The notes beneath the pieces were generated by a model. It saw only the letters and a list, made by a program, of their open reading frames with translations, was not told the origin of the DNA and made no database searches. Below, piece by piece: positions 1-8,059 of a stretch of DNA of 64,000 nucleotides. Numbering within the stretch: the first letter of the stretch is position 1; each line of letters opens with the position of its first letter. Source of the stretch: Phenylobacterium sp. (GTDB lineage: Bacteria > Pseudomonadota > Alphaproteobacteria > Caulobacterales > Caulobacteraceae); the NCBI RefSeq assembly GCF_004299445.1, contig NZ_SCTC01000088.1, positions 1-64,000 of the forward strand, in the 5' to 3' direction. The translations under genes and the position numbers were made by a program.

Positions 1-1150
1 ACCGGGCCGTCATCACGCTGGCGATCGCGCGGTCGCCGTTGGCGTGGCAGTTCACGTCGATCCCGGCCCGGTGGACCCGCTCGACCCACGCATCCAGGGT
101 CGCCTGATCCTCCACCAGGTTGCCGTAGTAGGGCGGCGAGCGGCCGGGGAACGGCTTGCTCCAGGCCAGAGTCCGCTCCGAGAACGAGCCGTCGACCAGG
201 TGCTCGAAGGTGGCCCCCAGCCGGATCCAGTCGTCGCCGAAGCCGGTCTTCAACCCCGCCTTGATCATCGCCTCCAGAACGGGCCCGATCGGCTCGTAGC
301 TGACCCGGTGCTTGAGGTCGCCGCGGGCGCGGACGTCCTGCAGGGCGCCGAGGTCGCCCCCTTGGTGATGGACGGTGGTCAGGCCGTAGCGGGCGAACTG
401 CTTTGAGATATGGGCCAGCCCGTCGCGGGCGCGGCGTGCGGTCTCCTCCGGCGAGAACGTGGGCCGCTTCCCGACATTGTCGAACACGTCCATCGCCGTG
501 TCGGTCACCCGGCCGGTGAGTTCGCCGGAAGCGTCGCGGTCGAAGGTGCCGCCCACTGGGTTGGGCGTGGCCTTGGTCACGCCGGCCAGGGCGAAGGCGC
601 GACTGTTGTAGAAGGCCGTATGGCCGCCGCGATGGTTCACGACCACCGGATGGTCCTTCGACACCCGGTCCAGGTCGGCCATCGTCAGCTGGCGCTTGTC
701 CTTCAGCTTGGTGTCGTCATGGAAGTGGCCCGAGACCCAGGTGTCGGGCGGCAGGGTGCGGGCCTTGGCGGCGAGCTTGTCCACGATCGAGTCGATGGTG
801 ACGAACTCCACCTCGAACGGATTGCCGACCAGCACCTCGTAGAGCAGCACGTCGCCCACGGGATGGTTGTGGGTGTCGATGAACCCCGGCGTGATCGTCA
901 TCCCCTTGGCGTCGTAGACCTGGGTCCGCTTGCCGATCAGGCCGCGGACGTCGTCACTCGCGCCCACGGCCACGAACCGCCCGCTCTTCACAGCGAAGGC
1001 CTGGGCCTTGGGACGGCTGGGGTCGACGGTGATGACGTTGGCGTTCAGGACCACGAGGTCCGGTTCGTCCGGGTTCATGGCGGCCCAGGCCGCGCTCGAC
1101 CAGGCCGCGCCGACTGTCCCCAGGAATGCCCGCCGGCTCGCCTGCCCCAT
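1..1150 (-). CDS. Tat-exported amidohydrolase (YtcJ-like), C-terminus cut by window edge
   Basis: Metal-dependent hydrolase of the amidohydrolase superfamily, probably acting on an amide or ester outside the cytoplasm. The N-terminus has a twin-arginine motif (SRRAFLG, residues 5-11) followed by an alanine-rich stretch. An LVVLNANVITVD strand follows, typical of the small beta domain of amidohydrolases. The metal-binding HxH is in GFIDTHNHPVGD. Further in are VVNHRGGHTA and, near the edge, DVNCHANGDRAI, both typical of YtcJ-type members. The ATG at 1150 is chosen because the Tat motif follows it directly. The gene runs leftwards out of the window, so about 383 residues are visible. Substrate is unknown. 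Confidence 0.85.
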   Translation of the reverse strand, partial: MGQASRRAFLGTVGAAWSSAAWAAMNPDEPDLVVLNANVITVDPSRPKAQAFAVKSGRFVAVGASDDVRGLIGKRTQVYDAKGMTITPGFIDTHNHPVGDVLLYEVLVGNPFEVEFVTIDSIVDKLAAKARTLPPDTWVSGHFHDDTKLKDKRQLTMADLDRVSKDHPVVVNHRGGHTAFYNSRAFALAGVTKATPNPVGGTFDRDASGELTGRVTDTAMDVFDNVGKRPTFSPEETARRARDGLAHISKQFARYGLTTVHHQGGDLGALQDVRARGDLKHRVSYEPIGPVLEAMIKAGLKTGFGDDWIRLGATFEHLVDGSFSERTLAWSKPFPGRSPPYYGNLVEDQATLDAWVERVHRAGIDVNCHANGDRAIASVMTAR

Positions 1151-1205
1151 GTCCTGATCTCCCCATCTGTCGGCGAGACTAGACCCTTCGGGCGGCCTGT
1201 CACCT

Positions 1206-2015
1206 CTAGCGGTCGGCGGCCCCTGTCCGCAGGTAGGCGGCCTGCGTCGGCCGCTGGGCCCGCTCGGCCTCGATGAGGCGGGTGACTTCCGCCACGCCGG
1301 CCGCCGCAGAGGCCTGGGTGTCGTCGTCAGCCAGGGGATTGCGCGCCGCGGCCTCCAGCCACTTTCGGGCGGTCTCGAAGTCGCGCGGCGCCAGATAACC
1401 CAGGGTGTAGATGCGCCCCAGCTCCAGCTGGGCCTCGGGATCCTGTTCCCGGGCGTCGGCCTGCAGACGGGCCAGTTCCTGGCGCACCGCCGAGGCGCTG
1501 CCGGCGCTGGGTTGCGGCATAATCAGGGTGACCGAGCGGGTCCGGCCCTCTGCGACCTGGGGCTTGGCGACCGAGGCCACCTGGAAGCGCGGCTGGCCCA
1601 CCGGACCGAAGCCGAAGGGTTCGAGATGCAGGTGCGGGCCCTGCGTCCCATGCGCGCCCTTGGGCTGGTAGCGGGCGAAGGGCGCCCCCGCCTCGCGGAG
1701 GCGCTGCGCGGCGGCGAAGGGGCTCATGCCGTTGACCACCAGGTCGAATGCGCCCGGAGCGCCCGGATGGCCCAGAGAGTGTCGCGATATCCCGCCGGGG
1801 CGCACGGTCATGGCGCCCTGCGCCCGCAGCTGGTTCTCACGCTCCGGAGTGCGATAGCCGCCGGTCATGCGCCACGCGCCGGGGCCGAACACCCGGTCCA
1901 TCACTGCGGCGAACCTGGCCTGTGTCATCTCCTGCGCCGCCGCGGGAGCGGCGAACGCACCCAGCGCCGCGGCGAGCAGCGCGGCCTTTGCCAAAGATCG
2001 CAGGACGCGGGACAT
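1206..2015 (-). CDS. Secreted M15-like peptidase domain with Sel1-like repeat
   Basis: A 269-residue exported protein with a signal peptide ending around APAAAQ (residue 28). Residues 30-140 resemble M15/VanY-type D-Ala-D-Ala carboxypeptidases: a GGYRTPEREN segment, SRHSLGHPGAPGAFDL carrying the candidate zinc ligands His and Asp, and GPHLHLE carrying the final His. Residues 190-250 contain a Sel1/TPR-like repeat (AQLELGRIYTLGY, ETARKWLEAAA). A role in trimming periplasmic peptidoglycan is inferred from the fold. It lies 55 bp after the start of the amidohydrolase gene on the same strand, without clear operon evidence. Confidence 0.7.
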   Translation of the reverse strand: MSRVLRSLAKAALLAAALGAFAAPAAAQEMTQARFAAVMDRVFGPGAWRMTGGYRTPERENQLRAQGAMTVRPGGISRHSLGHPGAPGAFDLVVNGMSPFAAAQRLREAGAPFARYQPKGAHGTQGPHLHLEPFGFGPVGQPRFQVASVAKPQVAEGRTRSVTLIMPQPSAGSASAVRQELARLQADAREQDPEAQLELGRIYTLGYLAPRDFETARKWLEAAARNPLADDDTQASAAAGVAEVTRLIEAERAQRPTQAAYLRTGAADR

Positions 2016-2082
2016 GCCGCCGAGAATGCCCGCGGGCGGCGAAGAGCCGGTGAAAAGGCAAGGTGAACGGACCCTTGCCGGC

Positions 2083-2198
2083 TAGAGCCTGTCCGGTTCA
2101 GATGGAATCATCTGAACCGGATGAACAGGCTCGCTCTCTTTGATCTTGAGCGTGTCTCAGGGCGAAACCGGCGTCCACCTTCGCCCAACACGCTCTAG
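2083..2198. repeat. Twin-hairpin intergenic repeat (REP-like)
   Basis: Two imperfect palindromes in tandem. The first pairs 2093-2104 with 2109-2120 (12 bp, 4-nt loop) and is extended by 2086-2092 pairing with 2125-2131. The second pairs 2148-2155 with 2188-2195 and 2160-2166 with 2180-2186. The right end (CGCTCTAG) contains the stop codon of the 106-residue gene. Similar dispersed hairpin repeats bounded by CTAGAGC-like words are common between genes in alphaproteobacteria. It could also act as a terminator for the gapR operon. Confidence 0.6.
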
Positions 2199-2515
2199 TC
2201 CCGCGATTTCCGGCGGAACGGCTTGCGCTTGAGTTCCTTCTTCTCGCCCTTGGCCTTGGCCGTGATCTCCTTGAGCTTCACCGTCTGCAGGACCGAGAGC
2301 GCCTCGCCTAGCGCGCCCTTCTCGGGATCGCCGAAGGCGCGGCCGTAGGTCTTCACCCGCTCGCCCACTTCGGTGAGGAACTCGCCCTCCCAGTCGGAGA
2401 GCTGCACGCCTGCCTTGTCGGCGGCGCGGCGGGCGCGCTTCAAGGCGTTGAGGGCGGCGCGCTTGGTCGCCGCCTTTCGGGCCTCCAGGGGCGAGACTGG
2501 AGGCTTGTTCCTCAA
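2195..2515 (-). CDS. Small basic protein of unknown function, co-transcribed with gapR
   Basis: A 106-residue, lysine- and arginine-rich protein ending in a run of basic residues (KRKPFRRKSRD). No family is recognised. It has no signal peptide or membrane segment, so it is probably cytoplasmic; the charge suggests nucleic-acid contact, which is inference only. It starts with TTG overlapping the gapR stop codon (TTGA at 2512-2515), the classic layout of translational coupling, so it is very likely made together with GapR. Its own stop codon lies inside the twin-hairpin repeat. Confidence 0.65.
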   Translation of the reverse strand: MRNKPPVSPLEARKAATKRAALNALKRARRAADKAGVQLSDWEGEFLTEVGERVKTYGRAFGDPEKGALGEALSVLQTVKLKEITAKAKGEKKELKRKPFRRKSRD

Positions 2516-2787
2516 ATCTCTCCGATCGCCGCGAGATAGAGGTCGAGGATAGCTTCTTCTTCCTGGCGCTTGGCCCGGTCCTGCTTCCGCAGGCGGATCA
2601 CCTTGCCGATGATCTTGACGTCGAAGCCGTTGCCCTTGGCCTCGGCCTTCACTTCCTTGATCTGCTCGGCGATCTCGGACTTCTCCTGCTCGAGACGCTC
2701 GATGCGCTCGATGATGCTTTTGAGCTGACCCTGCGCGGTCGCGTTGAGGACGTCGGAGTGGGCGGAAGCGTCGTCGGCCATGGCCAA
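2512..2787 (-). CDS. gapR: GapR nucleoid-associated protein (DUF2312/UPF0335)
   Basis: A 91-residue protein closely matching Caulobacter GapR: the N-terminal extension with DVLNATAQGQLKSIIERI, the coiled-coil segment EQEKSEIAEQIKEV, and the family signature EAKGNGFDVKIIGKVIRLRK, ending ILDLYLAAIGEI. GapR binds overtwisted AT-rich DNA ahead of replication forks and stimulates gyrase and topoisomerase IV; this is established for the Caulobacter protein. It is divergent from folE (about 120 bp between starts) and coupled to the downstream 106-residue gene. Confidence 0.95.
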   Translation of the reverse strand: MAMADDASAHSDVLNATAQGQLKSIIERIERLEQEKSEIAEQIKEVKAEAKGNGFDVKIIGKVIRLRKQDRAKRQEEEAILDLYLAAIGEI

Positions 2788-2909
2788 GCCTTTAAGCTAG
2801 ATGCGAGGGGTCGGAAAGGCGCGGAACCTACTCATCGGACCCGGCCGTGTCACGCGCTCTGAACCTTCGCCGCAGGCCAATCGTTGAGGCCATACGACGC
2901 GGAGGATGC

Positions 2910-3500
2910 ATGGCCCACGAACACCGTACGAAGCCGACCGAGGCCGACGCCCAGGCCGCCGTCCGAACCCTGATCGAATGGGCTGGCGACGACCCCGACC
3001 GCGAGGGCCTGCTGGACACCCCGCGCCGGGTGGCGAAGGCCTATCGCGAGCTGTTCGCGGGCTATGAGAGCGACCCGCGCGAGTATCTGGAGCGCACGTT
3101 CGAGGAGGTGGGCGGCTACGACGAGCTGGTCGTGCTGCGCGACATCCGGGTGGTTAGCTTCTGCGAACACCACATGCTGCCGTTCCTGGGCAAGGCGCAC
3201 GTGGGATACCTGCCGAACGACCGGGTGGTGGGGATTTCGAAGCTGGCCCGGGTGGTCCACGGCTTCGCGCGACGGCTGCAGATTCAGGAGAAACTGACCG
3301 CCCAGATCGCCGAGGCGATCCAGGACATCCTCAAACCCAAGGGGGTGGGCGTCGTGATCGTGTCCGAGCACAGCTGCATGACCATGCGCGGTGTCAACAC
3401 GCCGGGCTCGAAGCTCACCACCTCGAGCCTGCTGGGAGAAGTTCGGGACGACCCGCGGACGCGGCAGGAGTTCTTCGACCTGGTGCGCAACGGCGACTGA
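2910..3500 (+). CDS. folE: GTP cyclohydrolase I
   Basis: Converts GTP to 7,8-dihydroneopterin triphosphate, the first step of folate and pterin synthesis, in the cytoplasm. Visible family hallmarks are EGLLDTPRRVAKAY, the zinc-site SFCEHHMLPFLG, VGISKLARVVHGFARR, and SEHSCMTMRGV with the second zinc cysteine. I place the start at 2910 because GGAGG (2901-2905) precedes it and the protein then begins MAHEHRTKPTEAD. An upstream in-frame start at 2847 would add 21 residues unlike the family. Length (196 residues) is normal. Two hairpins follow the stop. Confidence 0.96.
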   Translation: MAHEHRTKPTEADAQAAVRTLIEWAGDDPDREGLLDTPRRVAKAYRELFAGYESDPREYLERTFEEVGGYDELVVLRDIRVVSFCEHHMLPFLGKAHVGYLPNDRVVGISKLARVVHGFARRLQIQEKLTAQIAEAIQDILKPKGVGVVIVSEHSCMTMRGVNTPGSKLTTSSLLGEVRDDPRTRQEFFDLVRNGD

Positions 3501-3515
3501 ACTGCGCCCAAAGAA

Positions 3516-3579
3516 AACCCCCCGCCGGGCTCTGGCGAGGGGTTCCTTAGAAGGACGGCCCAGGGAGAGAGCTGGGCCG
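3516..3579. terminator. Two hairpins between convergent folE and PEPxxWA gene
   Basis: The first hairpin pairs 3516-3526 with 3534-3544 (AACCCC/GGGGTT with one mismatch inside). The second pairs 3556-3563 with 3572-3579 (CGGCCCAG/CTGGGCCG). They lie in the 96-bp gap between two converging genes, so they probably terminate transcription from both sides. Neither has a long T tract. Confidence 0.6.
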
Positions 3580-3596
3580 CCCGGTACGTCTGTTGT

Positions 3597-4247
3597 CTAG
3601 GCGCGGGCGAGCGCGACCTGGCGGCGGCGCAGCAGGGCGCCGGCGACGCCGAAGCCCATGATCATCATCGCCCAGGTGGCCGGTTCCGGCACCGCGGTCA
3701 CGGCGAACGAGTCGACTTCGAACGAGTTGCCCGACGAGCTCAGGATGACCTCGGTGACGCGATCGGCGCCGAAGTCGAAGTTGACGCGCTTGCCCCAGGA
3801 CCAGCTCTGACCCACGTAGCCTTGCGTGAACTGGCCGCCGTTCAGGGTCACGTCGAAGCCGTTATCGCCCTTGAAGCGGATCGAATTGTAGGTGTCGGCC
3901 GAGCCCATGTAGAAGCTGAAGGTCTTCAGGCCGGCCAGCGAGGTCAGCTTGGCCGAGGCGTTGCCGGGGATCGTCAGATAGTGGGTCGCGTTGCCCGGCA
4001 GCGTGCCGGAATAGCCGCTGCAGCCCTCGCAGACGCCGACGGTGGCGCCGACGAGGTCGAGATCGAAGCCCGGCAGCAGCACGGCTTCGGGCGTCGCCGC
4101 GTTGTTGAAGTCGGCGACCAGTTGCTCGCCCGGCTGCAGCGCCAGCGGCGCGTTCTGCGAGGTCAGCGAAATGGTGATCGCGGCCGAGGCGGGGGCGGCG
4201 AAGGCGGCGGCCGCAGCGGCGGCCATCAGGAGGGTGCGGATACGCAT
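3597..4247 (-). CDS. PEPxxWA-CTERM sorting domain protein
   Basis: A 216-residue exported protein. Residues 1-22 are a signal peptide cleaved after APASA. The C-terminus has the alphaproteobacterial PEPxxWA signal: VPEPATWAMMIMGFG, a short hydrophobic stretch, then RRR. In such proteins the tail is recognised by an exosortase-like system and the body is exported; the body here (roughly 23-185) is beta-rich with GVCEGCSGYSGTLPG but no named domain. It is a single gene, convergent with folE. No exosortase gene is visible in the window. Confidence 0.85.
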   Translation of the reverse strand: MRIRTLLMAAAAAAAFAAPASAAITISLTSQNAPLALQPGEQLVADFNNAATPEAVLLPGFDLDLVGATVGVCEGCSGYSGTLPGNATHYLTIPGNASAKLTSLAGLKTFSFYMGSADTYNSIRFKGDNGFDVTLNGGQFTQGYVGQSWSWGKRVNFDFGADRVTEVILSSSGNSFEVDSFAVTAVPEPATWAMMIMGFGVAGALLRRRQVALARA

Positions 4248-4416
4248 CGGGGGTCGTCCGTGATCTGGGTGACGGCCCCCTGATCGGATGCCGTGCCGGT
4301 TTGAAACAAAACGCTTTTACTTGCGGCACAGTCCTGCAGAGGGCGTGCCACAGCTGTCCCCGACCGTACGGCTAAGCTCTAAAGAAAGACGCAATGCCCC
4401 GTCGCGGGGGGATGGC

Positions 4417-5019
4417 TCAGATCAGCCCGCGGCGCTCCAGGGCGGGCTGTAGGTCCGCCGGGTCCGTGAAGTGATGGGTGTCGAAGCCCAGGGCCTGAGC
4501 CGCCGCGATGTTCCTGGCGCTGTCGTCCACGAACAGGAAGTCGGACGGCGCCATTTCGAAACGCTCGCAGCACAGGTGGAAGATGGCCGGGTCGGGCTTC
4601 ATCACGCCCTCCAGCCCCGACGCCACCACGCCGGACAGCCGCCCGAACGCCGGGCTCATGGCCAGGGTGCTGTCCAGCGTCTCGTGACTGATGTTGGAGA
4701 GGCCGAACTGCGGCACGCCGCGAGCGTGCAGGGCCTCAATGGCGGCCTCGGTCTCGGCGATGGCGCCCGAGAACATCTCGTCCCAGCGGTGATGCCAGGC
4801 CCAGATCTCGGCTTCGTGCTCGGGATGCTTGGCGGCCAGCGCCGAACAGTTCTCGGCGAAGGTCACGCCGCAGTCGGTCGGCCCATGCCAGGCCAGGGTG
4901 CACACGTCGTTCAGGAACCGGTCGCGGGCGACCGGATCAGGGATGACCTTTTCGTAGAGCGTGCGCGGGTTCCAGCGCACGATGACGTTGCCGAAGTCCC
5001 AGAGCAGAGCCTTCGGCAT
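4417..5019 (-). CDS. HAD-superfamily phosphatase (YihX-like)
   Basis: A 200-residue haloacid-dehalogenase hydrolase. Motif I is LWDFGNVIV (nucleophile Asp at residue 8), motif II is the serine in GLSNIS, and motif IV is FLFVDDSARN, so the Mg2+ site is complete. The alpha-helical cap between motifs I and II (residues 15-85) makes it subclass I. It resembles YihX-type sugar-phosphate phosphatases, but the substrate cannot be read from sequence. It precedes rpmJ on the same strand; the gap to the rpmJ stop is 16 bp, so they may be adjacent in one transcript with rpmJ first. Confidence 0.85.
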   Translation of the reverse strand: MPKALLWDFGNVIVRWNPRTLYEKVIPDPVARDRFLNDVCTLAWHGPTDCGVTFAENCSALAAKHPEHEAEIWAWHHRWDEMFSGAIAETEAAIEALHARGVPQFGLSNISHETLDSTLAMSPAFGRLSGVVASGLEGVMKPDPAIFHLCCERFEMAPSDFLFVDDSARNIAAAQALGFDTHHFTDPADLQPALERRGLI

Positions 5020-5035
5020 GCGCGAGCTGGGCGGC

Positions 5036-5161
5036 TCAGCCTTGCTTGGCTTTGAAGCGCGGGTCGGTCTTGTTGATGATGTAGACCCGGCCCTTGCGGC
5101 GCACGAGCTTGCAGTCGCGGTGACGCGTCTTCAGCGACTTGAGCGAGCTTCTGACCTTCAT
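5036..5161 (-). CDS. rpmJ: 50S ribosomal protein L36, C-minus type
   Basis: A 41-residue protein, MKVRSSLKSLKTRHRDCKLV, with YIINKTDPRFKAKQG at the end. It is the zinc-independent form of L36, having only one cysteine in place of the CCHC ribbon of C-plus forms. A longer in-frame reading to 5326 exists, but L36 always starts at MKVR, so I use 5161. It is an essential surface protein of the large subunit near the peptidyl-transferase region. Confidence 0.95.
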   Translation of the reverse strand: MKVRSSLKSLKTRHRDCKLVRRKGRVYIINKTDPRFKAKQG

Positions 5162-5343
5162 GGACCTAATCTTCAATCGGGCCCCGAGGGGCCGGTTGGC
5201 GAACAAGAGCGCGCGCATATACGGGTCGCCTGCAGCCAAGTCAACCGGAGGGCCTGCGACGTCGCGGCGTTCCGCCGAGCCCGATTTGCCCCCTGACGCC
5301 GATTTGATTGGGCCGGCCGCCGACACACCCTAGATTCGGTCGG

Positions 5344-6639
5344 ATGCGTCGACGTCTTTCTTTCATGCTCCTGCTCGCCGGCTGCGCCTCGCCCGCCGCG
5401 CCACCTGCCTCGACGCCGATCGCGGCGCATGCCGGCGCCGTGGCTCAGTCCGCCCAGGCCACCATCGCCCCGCCCGTGGCGTCAGGCGACCTGGTGTTCG
5501 ACCAGTGGGCGTCAGAGTTCGAGGCGCGCGCCATCACCGCGGGGATCGAGCCGGCTGTGTTCCGCCGTGAGATGGCGGGACTGACCCCCGATCCGCGGGT
5601 CGGCGCGCTGGATTCCCGTCAGCCCGAGTTCTCCAAGCCCATCGGCGACTATCTGAAGGGCGTCGTCACGGCCGACCGTGTCGCCATCGGCCAGCGACGA
5701 CACGCCGACGTGGCCGAGTTCCCCACCATCGAGGCCAAGTACGGCGTGCCGCGCGACGTGCTGCTGGGCGTCTGGGCTCTGGAAAGCGGCTTCGGGTCGA
5801 TCCAGGGCGACAACGACACCTTGCGCGCGCTGGCCACCCTGGCCGCCCAGGGCCGCCGTCGCGGCTGGGCCGAGGGCGAGATCATCGCCACGCTGAAGAT
5901 CATCCAGTCTGGAGAGCACCCGCGCGCGCGCCTGCGCGGGAGCTGGGCCGGCGCCATGGGCCAGACCCAGTTCATACCGTCGACTTTCCTGGCCACCGCC
6001 GTCGACCAGGACGGCGACGGCCGCCGCGACATCTGGACCAGCCGCGCCGACGCCCTGGCCTCGGCCGCCAACCTGCTGGCCAAGGCCGGCTGGGTGCGCG
6101 GACAAAGCTGGGCGCGGGAGGTTGCTGTCCCTCCAGGCTTCGACTTCAGCCTGACCGAGGGCCCGCGGGAAACGCCGGCGTGGTGGGCCGACAAAGGGGT
6201 CAGGCGGGCGGACGGGCTGCCCTGGGCCGCCGCCGACGCCGAGGCCAAGGCCCAGCTGGTGGCGCCGGCCGGGGCGAGCGGGCCGATCTTCCTGCTGTTC
6301 CCCAACCACTTCGCGCTGCGCCAGTACAACAACAGCCTGAGCTACGCCCTGGGCGTCGGCCTGCTCGCCGATCGGTTTGCCGGCGAGGGACCGCCGGTGC
6401 GCCCCTGGCCACAGGAAACCCCGCTCAGCCTCGTCGACCGAATGACCGCCCAGCGCGCGCTGACGGCCCTGGGCTTCGATGCCGGGCAACCCGATGGCGT
6501 CGTCGGCATGGGCACGCGCAAGGCTCTGCGCGAATGGCAGAAAGCCCGCGGCCTGACCGCCGACGGCTATCTCTCGGCCGACATGGTCCGCCGTCTGCGC
6601 GAAGAGGCCTCGACCGCGACAGCGACGCCAGCCGCCTGA
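5344..6639 (+). CDS. MltB-type lytic murein transglycosylase, lipoprotein with peptidoglycan-binding domain
   Basis: Cleaves the beta-1,4 bond of peptidoglycan to leave 1,6-anhydromuramic ends. The start at 5344 gives MRRRLSFMLLLAGC, a signal peptide with lipobox LAGC, so the protein is probably anchored in the outer membrane. The SLT_2/MltB domain follows, with the catalytic Glu in LLGVWALESGFGS, plus GAMGQTQFIPSTF and FPNHFALRQYNNS. The C-terminal 60 residues form a peptidoglycan-binding domain (RALTALGFDAGQPDGVVG, ALREWQKARGL). Length is about 430 residues. It converges on the MFS gene with a 9-bp gap. Confidence 0.93.
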   Translation: MRRRLSFMLLLAGCASPAAPPASTPIAAHAGAVAQSAQATIAPPVASGDLVFDQWASEFEARAITAGIEPAVFRREMAGLTPDPRVGALDSRQPEFSKPIGDYLKGVVTADRVAIGQRRHADVAEFPTIEAKYGVPRDVLLGVWALESGFGSIQGDNDTLRALATLAAQGRRRGWAEGEIIATLKIIQSGEHPRARLRGSWAGAMGQTQFIPSTFLATAVDQDGDGRRDIWTSRADALASAANLLAKAGWVRGQSWAREVAVPPGFDFSLTEGPRETPAWWADKGVRRADGLPWAAADAEAKAQLVAPAGASGPIFLLFPNHFALRQYNNSLSYALGVGLLADRFAGEGPPVRPWPQETPLSLVDRMTAQRALTALGFDAGQPDGVVGMGTRKALREWQKARGLTADGYLSADMVRRLREEASTATATPAA

Positions 6640-6648
6640 GACGCAGCG

Positions 6649-7950
6649 CTAGACTGCGCCCTCGTCGGCCTTCTCGATCGTCGCCGCCGAGGCGGCCTCG
6701 CGGGTCGCAGGCTTGGGGTCGGCGTTCTTGAGGGCTGTGTTGCGGAAGGCATAGACCAGCATCGCCGCCATCAGCGCCGTGTTGAGGATGAACGGCGCCG
6801 GACCATAGTGCTGGTAGGCGAACACAAACGCGGGCGCGAAGATCACGTTGATCCCGTTCACGGCGGCGATCAGGCCGGCGACGCGAGCCTGCTCGTCCAT
6901 GTCGACCGCGATCGACGACCCCGCGGTGAAACCCGGCCGGGCGAAGCCGAAGCCCAGGCTGGAGATCGCATAGCCGGCCACCGCGCCGTAGTAGCCGGGC
7001 GACAGCGCCACGATCAGGTTGCCCAGAGCCGCGATGCCCACGCCCCACCGCAGCAGCTGGCGTGGCGTCATCTCGAACATGCGGATCAGGCCCCACTGGG
7101 CCAGGAGACCCGCCACCGCGCCGAACATCATGGCGATGGCGATGAAGTACTGCGCCTGAGCCGGGGACATGTGCAGCTTGTCGATGATCAGGAAGCCCAG
7201 GGTCTGGGCCTGGGCCGTCTGGCAGGTGGCGACGATGAAGCCGTAGATCAGGAAGGGCTGGATGCGCGGATCGCGCCACATGCCGCGTTCCTTCGGCCCG
7301 CCCACGACAGGCCGGCGCGGTCGTTGCGCCTCTATGGGGACCTTCTGGTCGGGCAGGTAGCGCCAGACGATGAACAGCATGACGAGCGCGATCAGCGAGA
7401 AACTGAACAGCGGTCCCGCCAGGCCCACCACCGGGAAGACGAACAGCGGCGCCAGGAAGGGCCCGATCACGGTGCCCAGGCCGAACGCGCCCGCCAGGCT
7501 GGCCATCGCCTGGGTTCGCCCCTCGGGCGGCGTCCGCTCGGCGACATAGGCCTGGGTGGCCGGGTTCGAGGCGGCGCCGAACAGGCCGAACAGCGCCCGC
7601 GCCAGCAGGAACAGGCCGAAGATCACGATCGGCGCCGCCAGCTTGTGCAGGCCTGCGCTCACCACAACGCCGCAGAGGGCCATGGAGACCATGAACCCCG
7701 ACAGGCCCAGCATCATCAGCGGCTTGCGGCCATGGCGGTCGGACGACCGCGCCCAATAAGGCGACGACCCCGCCCAGAGCAGCGCCGACAGCGAGAAGAT
7801 GCCCGAAACCATCCAGTCGGCGATGCCGATGGATCGACCGATCGCCGGTAGGACCGAGATCAGGCCGGTATTGCCCATGGCGGTCGCGGCCGAAACGGCG
7901 AAGATGATCGCGAACGACCGGCGAGGAAGGGCGGGCGCCACACTGGACAT
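6649..7950 (-). CDS. MFS transporter, TCR/Tet-like
   Basis: A 433-residue inner-membrane carrier of the major facilitator superfamily with about 12 hydrophobic segments. Motif A is visible between segments 2 and 3 (ARSSDRHGRKPLMMLG), and there is a long basic central loop (QKVPIEAQRPRRPVVGG) between the two halves. The TCR/Tet subfamily suggests drug or metabolite export, with no evidence for a specific substrate. It is divergent from motA (109 bp between starts). Confidence 0.87.
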   Translation of the reverse strand: MSSVAPALPRRSFAIIFAVSAATAMGNTGLISVLPAIGRSIGIADWMVSGIFSLSALLWAGSSPYWARSSDRHGRKPLMMLGLSGFMVSMALCGVVVSAGLHKLAAPIVIFGLFLLARALFGLFGAASNPATQAYVAERTPPEGRTQAMASLAGAFGLGTVIGPFLAPLFVFPVVGLAGPLFSFSLIALVMLFIVWRYLPDQKVPIEAQRPRRPVVGGPKERGMWRDPRIQPFLIYGFIVATCQTAQAQTLGFLIIDKLHMSPAQAQYFIAIAMMFGAVAGLLAQWGLIRMFEMTPRQLLRWGVGIAALGNLIVALSPGYYGAVAGYAISSLGFGFARPGFTAGSSIAVDMDEQARVAGLIAAVNGINVIFAPAFVFAYQHYGPAPFILNTALMAAMLVYAFRNTALKNADPKPATREAASAATIEKADEGAV

Positions 7951-8036
7951 CGGACCCCCGCCTTAAGCGTTCGAGGGCGCGCCGCCTACCCCAAAGGCCC
8001 ACCGATCACTGGGTATTAAGCATTAACCGGCATGTT

Positions 8037-8053
8037 CCCCGGACTCTCCGGGG
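8037..8053 (+). promoter_or_regulatory. Hairpin at the motA ribosome-binding site
   Basis: CCCCGGA (8037-8043) pairs perfectly with TCCGGGG (8047-8053) across a 3-nt loop. The 3' arm runs into the G-rich stretch that is the only Shine-Dalgarno-like sequence before the motA ATG at 8060. Folding would hide it, so translation could be modulated. This is inferred from sequence only. Confidence 0.4.
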
Positions 8054-8059
8054 GTTTCC

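Noticed and set aside
410..1276. Long plus-strand reading frame over the amidohydrolase
   Set aside because: It is the antisense shadow of a clear Tat-signal amidohydrolase on the minus strand; its own sequence matches no family.
6425..8002. A 525-residue minus-strand frame over the MFS gene
   Set aside because: It is an Arg/Gly-rich out-of-frame shadow; the MFS frame 6649-7950 carries the membrane segments and motif A.
8011..8030. CtrA-binding site upstream of motA
   Set aside because: TTAAGCATTAACC has the two half-sites at the wrong spacing compared with TTAA-N7-TTAA.
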